Origin: an uncultured Eubacteriales bacterium
GTDB lineage: Bacteria > Bacillota > Clostridia > Oscillospirales > Oscillospiraceae
DNA length: 14,148 nt
Direction of reading: 5' to 3'
Assembly (NCBI GenBank): GCA_900544295.1
Contig: UQUO01000052.1
Location: forward strand, 1-14,148
Under the pieces are notes generated by a model. The model made no database searches and had not been told where the DNA came from. It worked only from the letters and a program-made list of their open reading frames with translations. The position numbers were made by a program, and so were the translations under genes. Positions 6,466 to 14,069 of this stretch are shown here, piece by piece; position 1 is the first letter of the stretch, and each line of letters begins with the position of its first letter.

Positions 6466-8276
6466 TTCCTCCGCCTCCGCTCATAGGGCGGCACGAGGCA
6501 GCCCTTGCCGAAGCCTATGAGGTCCTCCCGGCCAGCCTTGCGCAGCGCCTCCAGCACCAGGCGCCGGTTCGCCGGGTTCTGGAACTGCAGAAGCGCCCGC
6601 TGCATCGCCTTCTCCTCCGGCGTGCGCGGCACGTACACCGGCTCCATCGTCCGCGGGTCCAGGCCCGTGTAGTACATGCAGGTCGAGACCGTGCCGGGCG
6701 TGGGGTAGAAGTCCTGCACCTGCTCCGGACGGCGGCCCGTCTTTTTGAGATACAGCGCCAGGGCTATGGCGCTCTCCAGCGTGCTGCCCGGGTGCGAGCT
6801 CATGAGATACGGCACGACATATTGTTCCTTATCATACCTCGCGTTCAGGCTCCGGTACTTCTCCATGAAGCGCTCGTATACGTCAATGTGCGGCTTGCCC
6901 ATGTAGTCGAGCACCGAGTCTATGCAGTGCTCCGGCGCGACCTTGAGCTGGCCGGAGATGTGGTACTTGACGAGCTCCGCGAAGAAGTCGCCCTTCCTGT
7001 CGCAGAGCATGTAGTCGTACCTGATGCCGCTGCGCACGAAGACCTTTTTCACGCCCGGGATGGCCCGGAGCTTGCGCAGGAGGGCGAGATAGTCCGAGTG
7101 GTCGGCGTCAATATTCCTGCAGGGCGTGGGCGCGAGGCAGCTGCGGTTGGCGCACATGCCGTTTTTGAGCTGCTGGGCGCAGGAGGGATGGCGGAAGTTC
7201 GCGCTCGGGCCGCCGACGTCGGAGACGTAGCCCTTCCAGAGCGGGTGCTTCGTCATCTGCGTCACCTCGCGGATGACGCTCTCGTGGCTGCGGCTCGTGA
7301 CCATGCGGCCCTGGTGGAAGGCCAGGGCGCAGAAGTTGCAGCCGCCGAAACAGCCCCGGTTGTGGATGACCGAGAAGCGCACCTCCTCTATGGCCGGCAC
7401 GCCGCCCAGGGCCTCGTACATGGGGTGCACCTCGCGGGTGTAGGGCAGCTCGGCCACGCGGTCGAGCTCCGCCCTGGACAGCGGCATGGCCGGCGGGTTC
7501 ACGACGAGGTACCTGTCCCCGTGGGCCTGGGCCATCGTCCGGCCGCGCACGGGGTCGTGCTCGGCGTATTCCACGCGCGTGGCCTCGGCGTAGGCCCTTT
7601 TGCTCTTGCAGACCTCCTCGTACGAGGGCAGCATGACGGCGCCCTCCGGGGCCTCCTTGGCTATGCAGGCCGTGCCGCGGATATCCCGCAGCTCCGAGAC
7701 GGGGCGCTTTTTCTTCAGCGCCTTCGCTATCTCGATGCTCGCGTACTCGCCCATGCCGTAGACGAGCAGATCCGCCTTCGCGTCGAAGATGACGCTGCGG
7801 CGCACCTTGTCCTCCCAGTAGTCGTAGTGCGCGAAGCGCCTGAGACTCGCCTCCAGGGAGCCTATTATGATGGGCATGTCCGGCCCGAAGGCCTCGCGCG
7901 CGCGGTTGGCGTAGACGATGACGGCCCTGTCCGGGCGCAGGCCCGTCTTCTTGCCGGGGGAGTAGAAGTCCTCGCGCCTTTTGTGCTTCGAGGCCGTGTA
8001 GTGCGCGACCATGGAGTCGAGGTTGCCCGCGCCTATCATGACGCCCAGCCTCGGCGCGCCCATGGCGCGGAAGGCCTCCGCCGAGTGCCAGTCCGGCTGG
8101 CAGAGCACGGCGACCCTGTAGCCCTCGGCCTCCAGCACGCGGGCGATGACCGCCGTTCCGAAGCTCGGGTGGTCTATGTAGGCGTCCCCGCCGACGACGA
8201 GGAAGTCGTACCACCACCAGCCGCGCTCGCGCATCTCCTCGCGCGAGACGGGGAGGAAATCGGCCCTGTCCGTCAT
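6462..8276 (-). CDS. ygiQ: YgiQ-family radical SAM protein
   Basis: This 604-residue cytoplasmic protein of the UPF0313/YgiQ family has an N-terminal domain with the characteristic WWYDFLVVGGDAYIDHPSFG stretch (21-40), a radical SAM core with the iron-sulfur cysteines C309, C313 and C316 (RGCFGGCNFC), and a C-terminal extension from about 420 ending in PPYERRRRK. Further cysteine-rich stretches follow the core (CAQQLKNGMCANRSC and CR at about 377-400). The reaction is not established for the family. The start has GGAGGTGAG upstream and overlaps the metallophosphatase stop by four bases (ATGA); its own stop overlaps the DUF1294 start in the same way. Length and motifs look intact. Confidence 0.95.
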   Translation of the reverse strand: MTDRADFLPVSREEMRERGWWWYDFLVVGGDAYIDHPSFGTAVIARVLEAEGYRVAVLCQPDWHSAEAFRAMGAPRLGVMIGAGNLDSMVAHYTASKHKRREDFYSPGKKTGLRPDRAVIVYANRAREAFGPDMPIIIGSLEASLRRFAHYDYWEDKVRRSVIFDAKADLLVYGMGEYASIEIAKALKKKRPVSELRDIRGTACIAKEAPEGAVMLPSYEEVCKSKRAYAEATRVEYAEHDPVRGRTMAQAHGDRYLVVNPPAMPLSRAELDRVAELPYTREVHPMYEALGGVPAIEEVRFSVIHNRGCFGGCNFCALAFHQGRMVTSRSHESVIREVTQMTKHPLWKGYVSDVGGPSANFRHPSCAQQLKNGMCANRSCLAPTPCRNIDADHSDYLALLRKLRAIPGVKKVFVRSGIRYDYMLCDRKGDFFAELVKYHISGQLKVAPEHCIDSVLDYMGKPHIDVYERFMEKYRSLNARYDKEQYVVPYLMSSHPGSTLESAIALALYLKKTGRRPEQVQDFYPTPGTVSTCMYYTGLDPRTMEPVYVPRTPEEKAMQRALLQFQNPANRRLVLEALRKAGREDLIGFGKGCLVPPYERRRRK

Positions 8277-9370
8277 TCCAGCTCACCTCCGTACCAGCCG
8301 CTGACGCCCTTGTGCTTCACAAAATAGCCTCTTGATGTCGTCTCCACGACGGCGACCTCGTCTCCCGGCTCCAGCGGGAGCACATAGTCAGTGCAGTCGT
8401 TGCAGCGGACCTCGCCCTCCTCGCCGTAGAGGTATTTCGTCAGGATGTCAAGCTCCCGGCCCGTGCGCACGTGGACGCAGCGGGAAAACTCCGGACCGCG
8501 TTCGAGTATGCGCACCAGGTTGTCGCCCCAGCGGATGTAGACGCTCTCCTCCGAGCCGCGCTGCGCGCTCTTCACCCGGCGCCGCGGGAAGGGGTCGTAG
8601 TATTCAAAGCCGAAGTCCTCGCTGCCGTTATATGGGATCACGAGGGCGTTCAGCTGCCCGTCGTCCTTGAGGACGCAGCCGCCGTCTATGCTGATTATCT
8701 TCCGCTCCCGCTCTATGATGGGGTTGGCGCAGACGGTGTCGGTCCCGTAGAGCATGACGGGCCAGTGGCCGACGACGACCCATTTGTCGAAGGCGCGGCC
8801 CTGGCCGAGGAAGTCGTCGTTTTTCATACACTTCCAGCCGTCCCAGTCCTCCGGAGCGCCCTCGGGCAGGCCGCCGTGGACGAAGATATAGTGCTCCGTC
8901 TCTATGACGTGGGGCAGGCCTTCGAGGAAACGGAACTCCGGCTCGAAGGCCGCGCCGAGCACGCGGCGAAACTCGCCCATGTCCGTGCCGCGGCCCATGA
9001 CGAAGCCGGCCTCCTGGCACATCTGCGCCAGGAGCCCCGGGCCCCAGCCCGCGCTGTCCGAGAGCAGATAGCGCTTGCAGTACTCGTCCGAGTGCGGCGT
9101 GGGCCGGTAGATGGCGTCCTGCCAGAAGTCGCAGTTGCCCAGGACGGCGTGGACCCGCCGCAGCTGCGAAAGGCGCATGATATAGCGCAGCGTCTCAAGG
9201 CTGTAACGGCCCTTTTCGAGGAAGTCCCCGCAGAAGATGAGCGTGTCCTCCTCCCGGAGCGAGAGCTTTGCCAGCAGGCCCCGGAGATAGGGCAGGTTGC
9301 CGTGGACATCTGAGATGGCGATGATGCGCCCGGCGTCCGGGAGGCTGAGTTTTTGGACAACGGCCTTCAT
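8273..9370 (-). CDS. Calcineurin-like metallophosphatase with SH3-like tail
   Basis: This 365-residue protein has a PPP-type metallophosphatase core: SDVHGN (D21, H23), GDFLEKG (D49), GNCD (N79, D81), FVHGG (H165) and VVGHWP (H202). These are the expected ligands of a two-metal site, so it should be active on a phosphoester; protein or nucleotide substrates are both possible. Residues of about 315-365 (LEPGDEVAVVETTSRGYFVK...GWYGGELE) resemble a bacterial SH3-like domain, which is unusual for this family and may aid binding of a partner or wall polymer. No signal peptide is seen. The ATG at 9370 shares a base with the upstream stop (TGATG) and is preceded by AAAGGA. A longer frame continuing upstream to 9877 lies antiparallel to the GNAT codons' frame and is not supported. 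Confidence 0.88.
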   Translation of the reverse strand: MKAVVQKLSLPDAGRIIAISDVHGNLPYLRGLLAKLSLREEDTLIFCGDFLEKGRYSLETLRYIMRLSQLRRVHAVLGNCDFWQDAIYRPTPHSDEYCKRYLLSDSAGWGPGLLAQMCQEAGFVMGRGTDMGEFRRVLGAAFEPEFRFLEGLPHVIETEHYIFVHGGLPEGAPEDWDGWKCMKNDDFLGQGRAFDKWVVVGHWPVMLYGTDTVCANPIIERERKIISIDGGCVLKDDGQLNALVIPYNGSEDFGFEYYDPFPRRRVKSAQRGSEESVYIRWGDNLVRILERGPEFSRCVHVRTGRELDILTKYLYGEEGEVRCNDCTDYVLPLEPGDEVAVVETTSRGYFVKHKGVSGWYGGELE

Positions 9371-10554
9371 CAGTTTGTCCTTTCCATGAGGAGCTGGTCG
9401 GAGGCGACGCCCGGCTCCGTGCCGAGCTCCGTGAAGCCGAAGTGCCTGTAAAAGTCTATGGCGTGCGTGTTCGTGACGGCGACGTGCAGGCGCACGGCGC
9501 GGCGGCCCTTCGAGGCGAAGTAGGCCGCGGCGCAGCCTATGAGCTGGACGCCGAAGCCCTTGCCCCGGAACTCCGGCCGCAGATAGAGCAGGCTGACCCA
9601 GCCGCAGCCCTCGTCCTTCCCGCGCCGGGGGTCGAGCTCCAGGATGCCTGCGGGCGTCTCGCCGCTCATGACCTTCATGACGCAGTTTTTGTCCTTTGCC
9701 GAGTGGGCCTTGGCGCTCGTGAGATAGACGCTGGGCGTGAAGCCCGCCGTGGAGCCGTGGGCCACGGCCCAGGAGTCTGCGTAGCAGCGGATGTAGAAGT
9801 CGGCGTCGGCCTTGTCGCGCGGGTCGAGGGGCTCGAAGCGCAGGCTCGTGGGGTCGTCCTTGGTCGTGTCGCGCCACCAGCGCTGCTGCGCGAAGGTGGA
9901 AAGCCCCTCGCCCAGGTGGCTGTTGTCGTTGTAGCAGACGGCGCGCAGCTCATGCCCGTCCACCTCGATGAGGCTGACGGCGGTGTTGTCCCCGTGGAGC
10001 ATGGTCCTGCCGTCCCCGCTGTGTATGCCGAGGACGCCCATGAGGAAGATCTTTATCGCCATGCCGTGGGAGACGGCGGCGATGACGCCGCCCTCGTGCT
10101 CCGCGGCCAGCTCGTACATGCAGTCCCGCATCCGGGCCTGGACGGCCTCGAAGCTCTCGCTGCCCGGGACGTGCCAGCGCTCCGGCTCGTTGTTGAAGAG
10201 GTACATCTGCTCCGGCCAGCGGTAGCTGACGTTGCCCCAGGGCTCGCCCTCCCATACGCCCATGTTTATCTCCCGCAGCAGCGGCGTGCGCTTGAAGGGC
10301 AGCTCCCTGCCGCGCAGCAGCGCCCCCGCCGTCTCGACCGCGCGGTCGAGGTCGCTGGAGTACACGGCGTCCAGCCGCGTGTCCTTAAACCGCTCCGCCA
10401 GGGCGTCTATCTGCAATTTGCCCCGGGCGGTTATCTTTCCGTTCCAATGCCCCTGCGCGCGGCGGAAGAGGTTGCCCTCCGCCTCGGCGTGGCGAATGAG
10501 GTAGATGCTTGTCATGCGCTCGTCATCATCCGTTTCTGTGTGGTAGTTGACCAT
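9370..10554 (-). CDS. Histidine phosphatase/GNAT N-acetyltransferase fusion
   Basis: This 394-residue protein joins two enzymes. Residues of about 15-215 are a phosphoglycerate-mutase-like histidine phosphatase: LIRHAEAEGN with the phospho-acceptor H22, YSSDLDRAVETA (R71), LREINMGVWEGEP (E95) and AVSHGMAIK (H163). Residues of about 238-394 are a GNAT domain with the acetyl-CoA loop RPEFRGKGFGVQLIG and the C-terminal NTHAIDFYRHFGF motif. The fusion architecture is known in Firmicutes, but substrates of both halves are unknown. The ATG at 10554 is used, with GGGGA upstream; an ATG at 10515 directly before SIYLIRHAE would match the family start better but lacks a clear ribosome binding site. It heads a four-gene overlapping unit and I see no clear minus-strand promoter in the 90 bases upstream. 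Confidence 0.88.
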   Translation of the reverse strand: MVNYHTETDDDERMTSIYLIRHAEAEGNLFRRAQGHWNGKITARGKLQIDALAERFKDTRLDAVYSSDLDRAVETAGALLRGRELPFKRTPLLREINMGVWEGEPWGNVSYRWPEQMYLFNNEPERWHVPGSESFEAVQARMRDCMYELAAEHEGGVIAAVSHGMAIKIFLMGVLGIHSGDGRTMLHGDNTAVSLIEVDGHELRAVCYNDNSHLGEGLSTFAQQRWWRDTTKDDPTSLRFEPLDPRDKADADFYIRCYADSWAVAHGSTAGFTPSVYLTSAKAHSAKDKNCVMKVMSGETPAGILELDPRRGKDEGCGWVSLLYLRPEFRGKGFGVQLIGCAAAYFASKGRRAVRLHVAVTNTHAIDFYRHFGFTELGTEPGVASDQLLMERTN

Positions 10555-10575
10555 AGGTCCCCGTTAAGCTATAAT
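10547..10575 (+). promoter_or_regulatory. Near-consensus promoter of the GT4-CsaB gene
   Basis: TTGACC (10547-10552), a 17-base spacer and a perfect TATAAT (10570-10575) form the best promoter in the window. The predicted start near 10582 gives a leader of about 65 bases. The -35 lies inside the first codons of the divergent phosphatase/GNAT gene, so transcription of the two units probably interferes. Confidence 0.85.
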
Positions 10576-10646
10576 AAGCTGATATATTTACAGGGCCATT
10601 CTACAATATTTCCGCGCCGGACACAAGAATAACAGGGGGCCTGGCA

Positions 10647-12872
10647 TTGAAAGTTATACATCTCATCAGCGGCGGGGACACCGGCGGGGCCAAGACCCAC
10701 GTCCACTCCCTGCTCCAGAACCTCTCCCGGGGCATGGACATCACCCTGGTCTGCTTCCGCGACGGGCCCTTCGCCCGCGAAGCGGCGGAGCTCGGCATCG
10801 AGACGCGCGTCTGCTCCGGCGGCTTCTTCTCCGCCCTGCGCGAGGTGCGGCGCATGATAGCGGAGGAGGGCTTCGAGCTCGTCCACACGCACGGCTCCCG
10901 CGCGAACCTCGCCGGGGCCATACTGCGCTCGACCTGCGGCCGGCCCGTGGTGAGCACGATACACAGCGACTACCGGCTCGATTACATGGGCCGCCCGCTC
11001 GCCGCGGCGACCTACGGCGTCCTGAACGTCCTGGCCCTCAGGCGCATCAAATACCACGTCGGCGTCTCGGACGCCATGCGTGACCTGCTCATCTCCCGCC
11101 GCTTCCCGCGGGAGACGACCTTCGCCATCTACAACGGCCTGGACTTCTCCCGGGAGCCGAAGAGGCACGACCGGGCCGCCTTCTGCGCGCGCGTGGGAGC
11201 GAATGTGGCCCCGGGCGATATCGTCGTCGGCGCGGCCGCGCGGCTCGACCCCGTGAAGGACCTTGCCACCCTGGTGCGCGGCTTTGCCGCCGCAAGGGAA
11301 GGGCACCCGGAGCTCAAGCTCATCATCGCCGGCGAAGGCCCGGAGCGCCCGGCGCTTGAGGCCCTGGCGGAGGAGCTCGGCGTGCGCGGGGCCGTCACCC
11401 TCGCCGGCTGGCTGGACGACATGGAGGAGTTCTACTCCGCCCTCGACATAAATTCGCTCAGTTCCCTGTCCGAGACCTTCCCCTACGCGCTCACGGAGGG
11501 CGCGGCCTACCGCCTGCCCACCGTGGCCTCCGCCGTCGGCGGCATCCCGCGGCTCATAGAGGACGGCAAGACCGGCTTTCTCTTCGCGCCGGGCGACTGG
11601 GAGAAGCTCGGCGCGCGCCTTGCGCAGCTCGCCTCCGACCCCGGCCTGCGCGAGCGCCTCGGCGCGGCGGTACACGAGCGCGCGGCGCGGGAGTTCTCCG
11701 TCGAGGCCACCTGCCGGGAGCAGCGCGCCGTCTACGAGGAGATACTTGAGCGCGAGGCGCGCGGCCGCAGCGGCGTCGTCATCTGCGGGGCCTACGGCAT
11801 GGGCAACTCCGGGGACGAGGCCATCCTCGACGCCATCGTGGCCGAGATGCGCGCCATAGACCCGCTCATGCCCCTGACGGTCATGACCCGGGACCCCGCG
11901 GGGGCCTCGGCGCGCCTGGGCCTCACGGCGGTGCACACCTTCAACTTCCCGCGTTTCCTGGCCGTCATGCGGCGGCGGGCGCTGTATATAAACGGCGGCG
12001 GCAGCCTCATCCAGGACGTGACGAGCCGCCGGAGCCTCTGGTACTACCTCTTCACCCTGCGCGCGGCCAAGCGCCTGGGCTGCAAGGTGATGATGTACGG
12101 CTGCGGCATCGGCCCCGTGAAGCGCCCGGGCGGCGTGGAGCGCACGCGCCGGGTGCTGAATTCCTGCGTGGACGCCATCACCCTGCGCGAGCCGGACAGC
12201 ATAGAGGAGCTGGCGCGCTTCGGCGTGACGAAGCCGGAGATAATCCTGGCCTCGGACCCGGCGCTGACCCTGCCCTCCGCCCCTGCGGAGGAGGTGGACG
12301 CGGCGCTGGAGGCCGCGGGCGCGGCGCCGGGTGGGAAATACATCTGCTTTGCCCTGCGCCTCTGGCCGGGCTTCGGGGAGAAGGCGGGCGTCTTTGCCGC
12401 CGCCGCGCGGCACGCGCACGAGGCCTACGGCCTCACGCCGGTGTTCCTGCCCATAAACCACCTGGACGACGGGCAGGCCGCCGCCCTTGTCGCGGAGAAG
12501 CTGGGGGACACGCCCCACGTACTGCTGCCGGGGCCTATGAGCTCGGCGCTGGTCATAGGGCTGATGTCGCGGATGCAGGTCGTGGTGTCGATGCGGCTGC
12601 ACGGGCTCATCTTTGCGGCGGGCCAGGGCGTGCCGCTCATCGGCGTGAGCTATGACCCCAAGGTCACGGCTTTCCTGCGCTGCGTGGACGCGGGCTGCGT
12701 CCAGCTGGAGGGCCTGGAGGAGGGCGAGCTCTGCCGGCTCATAGACGGCGCCGCGGCCCGCAGCGGCGACGCCGCCGCGCTGGAGGAGAACGTCCGCAAG
12801 CTGCGCGCCATCGAGCACCGCAGCATGGAGACGGCCGCAAGGCTGCTGGGGAAGGAAGTGCAGGGATGCTGA
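10647..12872 (+). CDS. GT4 glycosyltransferase fused to CsaB-type pyruvyl transferase
   Basis: This 741-residue protein is made of two normally separate enzymes. Residues 1-370 are a GT-B glycosyltransferase of family 4: an N-terminal SGGDTGGAKTHV loop, LVHTHG, the IYNGLD motif (161-166), GAAARLDPVKD (195-205), IAGEGPE (227-233) and an E-x7-E pair E276/E284 in SETFPYALTE. Residues of about 376-735 are a polysaccharide pyruvyl transferase of the CsaB type: ICGAYGMGNSGDEAI (379-393), NGGGSLIQDVTSRRSLWYY (449-467), YGCGIGP (484-490) and SMRLHGL (648-654). CsaB adds pyruvate ketal to secondary cell-wall polysaccharide, which anchors SLH-domain proteins. The fusion thus likely adds a sugar and caps it with pyruvate at the inner membrane face. 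It starts with TTG at 10647, preceded by AGGGGG seven bases away, and overlaps the next gene by 7 bases. Confidence 0.9.
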   Translation: MKVIHLISGGDTGGAKTHVHSLLQNLSRGMDITLVCFRDGPFAREAAELGIETRVCSGGFFSALREVRRMIAEEGFELVHTHGSRANLAGAILRSTCGRPVVSTIHSDYRLDYMGRPLAAATYGVLNVLALRRIKYHVGVSDAMRDLLISRRFPRETTFAIYNGLDFSREPKRHDRAAFCARVGANVAPGDIVVGAAARLDPVKDLATLVRGFAAAREGHPELKLIIAGEGPERPALEALAEELGVRGAVTLAGWLDDMEEFYSALDINSLSSLSETFPYALTEGAAYRLPTVASAVGGIPRLIEDGKTGFLFAPGDWEKLGARLAQLASDPGLRERLGAAVHERAAREFSVEATCREQRAVYEEILEREARGRSGVVICGAYGMGNSGDEAILDAIVAEMRAIDPLMPLTVMTRDPAGASARLGLTAVHTFNFPRFLAVMRRRALYINGGGSLIQDVTSRRSLWYYLFTLRAAKRLGCKVMMYGCGIGPVKRPGGVERTRRVLNSCVDAITLREPDSIEELARFGVTKPEIILASDPALTLPSAPAEEVDAALEAAGAAPGGKYICFALRLWPGFGEKAGVFAAAARHAHEAYGLTPVFLPINHLDDGQAAALVAEKLGDTPHVLLPGPMSSALVIGLMSRMQVVVSMRLHGLIFAAGQGVPLIGVSYDPKVTAFLRCVDAGCVQLEGLEEGELCRLIDGAAARSGDAAALEENVRKLRAIEHRSMETAARLLGKEVQGC

Positions 12873-13441
12873 ACGCCGCCGCGCTCGTGTCCGGAGACGG
12901 GGCCGAGCTTCAGGCGCTGCTCGACAGCGTGTTTTTCGGGGAGATAGAGGGCTTTTCGCTCTCCGCCGTCATAGCGACGGAGCGGGTCAGCTTCGCGCTG
13001 ACCCGTGCCGAGGGCGCGCACGTGCCGGGCTACGTGGTGGAGGAGGCGATCTTCCCGAACGGGGCCTCCTTCTCGCTGGCGCTCCTGAACAAGCTGAGGG
13101 ACCTCGATATAGACTTCATCATCCTTGCGGGTTTTGCGCCGAAGCTGTCGGAGGGCCTCGCGCGGGCCTACCGCGGGCGCGCCCTTGGCCTGCGCTGCGC
13201 CCTGAGCCCGGCCTTCGACGGCCTGCCGGCCCCGGAGCTCTGCCGTGCCGCCCTGGACCGCGGCGTCCGCTGGACGGGCGCCACCGTATATGCCCCCGCC
13301 GACAACGGCGAGGTGGGCGAGATCCTGCTGCAGGCCCCCGTAGAGGTCGAGCCCGGCGACAGCCCCGAAAAGCTCCGTCGCCGCATCCTCGAAACCGCCG
13401 GCCCCCTGCTGATCGAAGCCATCCGCCAGCGCGCGAAATAG
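12866..13441 (+). CDS. PurN-like protein lacking formyltransferase catalytic residues
   Basis: This 191-residue protein has the overall pattern of phosphoribosylglycinamide formyltransferase: LVSGDGAELQALLD (7-20), FIILAGFAPKLSEGLARAY (84-102), ALSPAFDG (112-119), GVRWTGATVY (133-142), EILLQAPVEV (152-161) and SPEKLRRRILETAGPLLIEAI (166-186). Aligned by eye, the conserved N-x-H of the family (NIHPSLLPAF) is replaced by G108-x-R110, and the essential aspartate (D144 in E. coli PurN) by E149. These residues carry out formyl transfer, so activity is doubtful. The start ATG overlaps the GT4-CsaB stop by 7 bases with GGAAGG upstream, so it is co-translated with a cell-wall gene rather than purine genes. 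It could be a pseudo-enzyme, a ligand-binding protein or an enzyme with changed chemistry. A strong terminator follows. Confidence 0.8.
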   Translation: MLNAAALVSGDGAELQALLDSVFFGEIEGFSLSAVIATERVSFALTRAEGAHVPGYVVEEAIFPNGASFSLALLNKLRDLDIDFIILAGFAPKLSEGLARAYRGRALGLRCALSPAFDGLPAPELCRAALDRGVRWTGATVYAPADNGEVGEILLQAPVEVEPGDSPEKLRRRILETAGPLLIEAIRQRAK

Positions 13442-13448
13442 CCCAAAG

Positions 13449-13484
13449 AAGAACGCCGCCCCGTGGGGCGGCGTTCTTTCTTTC
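13449..13484 (+). terminator. Intrinsic terminator after the PurN-like gene
   Basis: The arm 13449-13462 (ending GAACGCCGCCCC) pairs with 13465-13478 and is followed by TCTTTC, a T-rich tail. It begins eight bases after the stop codon and ends the GT4-CsaB/PurN-like transcript. Confidence 0.88.
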
Positions 13485-13581
13485 AAAGCGTTTGCCTTGT
13501 ACGGCGTTTGCCTGCGGCTCCGCGGGAACGTGAGACACGCAGGGACCATGTAGGGGGCGGCGACGCAGGGTCCGCGGTATA

Positions 13582-13617
13582 CCGGCGTCCGGGCGGGGGT
13601 GGAACCCCGCCCCTACA
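13582..13617 (-). repeat. 36-nt element, left arm of a perfect inverted pair
   Basis: CCGGCGTCCGGG leads into a hairpin and ends with CCCGCCCCTACA. The whole 36 bases equal the reverse complement of 13932-13967, separated by 314 bases. Its last 29 bases match the left-edge copy at 128-156 with one difference. Confidence 0.85.
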
Positions 13618-13699
13618 AACGTATTTTTACGTTTTAGCGTTTTGTTCACCGCGACGCCCCTGTATGGAATGGCGTCCCCGACATCGCGCAAATGAAATC

Positions 13700-13724
13700 A
13701 AAACGCCGCCACCGGCGGCGTTTT
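13700..13724. terminator. Terminator-like hairpin without an obvious gene
   Basis: AAAACGCCGCC (13700-13710) pairs with 13714-13724 around an ACC loop, with T-rich sequence after it and A-rich sequence before it, so it could act on both strands. No gene ends immediately beside it within the window. It may serve a minus-strand gene beyond the right edge or be a second stop for the plus-strand unit. Confidence 0.6.
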
Positions 13725-13793
13725 CACCATTTTCTACGCCGCGTCCCGCACACGGTAAATTCCGCGGCACGCGGCTCGGTCTTGCCGCGCCCC

Positions 13794-14031
13794 GTAGGGG
13801 TCGGCGTCCTCGACGACCCTTGCCTGAGATTACCTCCGGCCCCACGTCGCCGCGCCCGCCCTGTAGGGGACGGCGTCCCCGACGTCCCGCCGTCACGGTC
13901 ACCGCCAGCCTTACCGCGTTCCGCCAGCCCCTGTAGGGGCGGGGTTCCACCCCCGCCCGGACGCCGGGATGACCGCAGGCCCCGTGTCGCCGCACCCGCC
14001 CTGTAGGGGTCGGCGTCCTCGACGACCCTTT
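13794..14031 (+). repeat. Array of four GTAGGGG hairpin units, 69-70 bp apart
   Basis: GTAGGGG begins units at 13794, 13863, 13933 and 14003, giving spacings of 69, 70 and 70. Units 1 and 4 carry GGGTCG...CGACCC stems, unit 2 GGGACG...CGTCCC, and unit 3 an eight-bp GGGCGGGG...CCCCGCCC stem. The loop of ten bases is GCGTCCTCGA or GCGTCCCCGA in units 1, 2 and 4. Linkers share a diverged GCC-rich core ending in CCCGCCCT or similar. Confidence 0.8.
13932..13967 (+). repeat. 36-nt element, right arm of a perfect inverted pair
   Basis: This is the exact reverse complement of 13582-13617 and forms the hairpin of the third array unit. It is in the opposite orientation to the copies at 128-156 and 13582-13617. 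Confidence 0.85.
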
Positions 14032-14069
14032 CCTTAGTTCACCGCCAGCCCCACGGCGGCGCAGGGACT

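Noticed and set aside
6792..10632. Long plus-strand open frames opposite ygiQ, the metallophosphatase and the phosphatase/GNAT fusion
   Set aside because: They are antisense to genes with clear motifs and overlapping junctions, and show no recognisable domains.
10569..12818. 749-codon minus-strand open frame opposite GT4-CsaB
   Set aside because: The plus-strand fusion has motifs of two families across its length; the minus frame translates Ala/Arg/His/Gly-rich sequence without domains.
13463..14006. Small genes in the right-edge region
   Set aside because: The frames begin inside a terminator or repeats, translate Arg/Pro-rich sequence and cross the hairpin array.
13794..14031. CRISPR array
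   Set aside because: Units are not identical, the linkers resemble each other, unit 3 differs strongly, and no cas gene is present.
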